The notes under the pieces were generated by a model. That model saw nothing but the letters and a program-made list of their open reading frames with translations, was not told the DNA's origin and made no database searches. Shown one piece after another: positions 13,497-13,576 of a stretch of DNA of 13,576 nt. Numbering within the stretch: the stretch's first letter is position 1; each line of letters starts with the position of its first letter. This DNA is from Candidatus Thorarchaeota archaeon (GTDB lineage Archaea > Asgardarchaeota > Thorarchaeia > Thorarchaeales > Thorarchaeaceae): contig CP070658.1 of the NCBI GenBank assembly GCA_020355105.1, forward strand, positions 2,322,263 through 2,335,838, written 5' to 3'. Made by a program: the position numbers and the translations under genes.

Positions 13497-13576
13497 ATGT
13501 CGACCGAGAGAATCAGAGAATGGCTAGAGTCCCTTGAAGTTCCCTACGAGTTTGATGAGGACATCAAGACGTTCAA
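13497..13576 (+). CDS. N-terminus of an unidentified protein, cut by the window edge
   Basis: From the ATG at 13497 the frame runs open to the window end (26 codons) and reads like a protein start: an amphipathic helix (STERIREWLESL) followed by EVPYEFDEDIKTF. AGGAG (13482-13486) lies 10 bases upstream as a ribosome binding site. The helix plus 'VPYEF' pattern is vaguely like the start of YbaK/ProX-type deacylases, but 26 residues are too few to name a family. The same frame is open for about 70 codons upstream without a usual start codon. It is divergent from uvrB. Confidence 0.45.
   Translation, partial: MSTERIREWLESLEVPYEFDEDIKTF

Overview
The window looks archaeal. Translation starts follow purine-rich sites of the archaeal type (AGGTGA, GGAGGT, GGGAGGA), AT-rich TATA-like boxes sit about 50-75 bases ahead of several start codons, and no bacterial -35/-10 pairs stand out. 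Base composition is close to balanced. The main content is a bacterial-type nucleotide excision repair (UvrABC) locus, which is known from some mesophilic archaea (haloarchaea, methanogens, others) and is usually explained by transfer from bacteria. An Asgard archaeon or a mesophilic euryarchaeote would fit, but the lineage cannot be fixed from this sequence alone.

Layout. Positions 1-147 (minus) hold the N-terminal part of a small two-cluster 4Fe-4S ferredoxin, with a TATA-like box and a perfect 8-2-8 inverted repeat upstream. Positions 277-1213 (minus) hold a two-gene unit: a six-helix membrane protein and an overlapping small winged-helix regulator. Two 12-bp palindrome-type boxes, CAAAGTACT(C/T)TG, lie 17 bp centre to centre over its core promoter. 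Positions 1402-2889 (plus) hold a 12-helix APC-family amino acid permease, divergent from that unit. It converges on uvrC (2909-4714, minus). Upstream of uvrC is a small TPR protein with a C-terminal four-cysteine cluster (4810-5265, minus). Then comes the operon uvrB (11177-13162), uvrA copy a (8286-11180) and uvrA copy b (5431-8289), all minus, read in that order and joined by two 4-base stop/start overlaps (GTGA and ATGA). Positions 13163-13496 are non-coding or uncertain. A plus-strand gene begins at about 13497 and runs off the window.

How the genes work together. UvrA dimers find DNA damage and load UvrB; UvrC then binds UvrB and cuts on both sides of the lesion. All three activities are encoded here with their catalytic motifs intact. 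The unusual part is the pair of translationally coupled, full-length UvrA paralogues. Both keep the UvrB-binding region, unlike the shortened UvrA2 class, and each carries a different substitution in one ATPase half: LAGGE instead of LSGGE in copy a, and a D-loop His-to-Ser change in copy b. A heteromeric or specialised UvrA is a testable idea. The TPR/Cys4 protein sits inside the uvr cluster and has no function I can recognise.

I did not find rRNA, tRNA, CRISPR, transposons or attachment sites.
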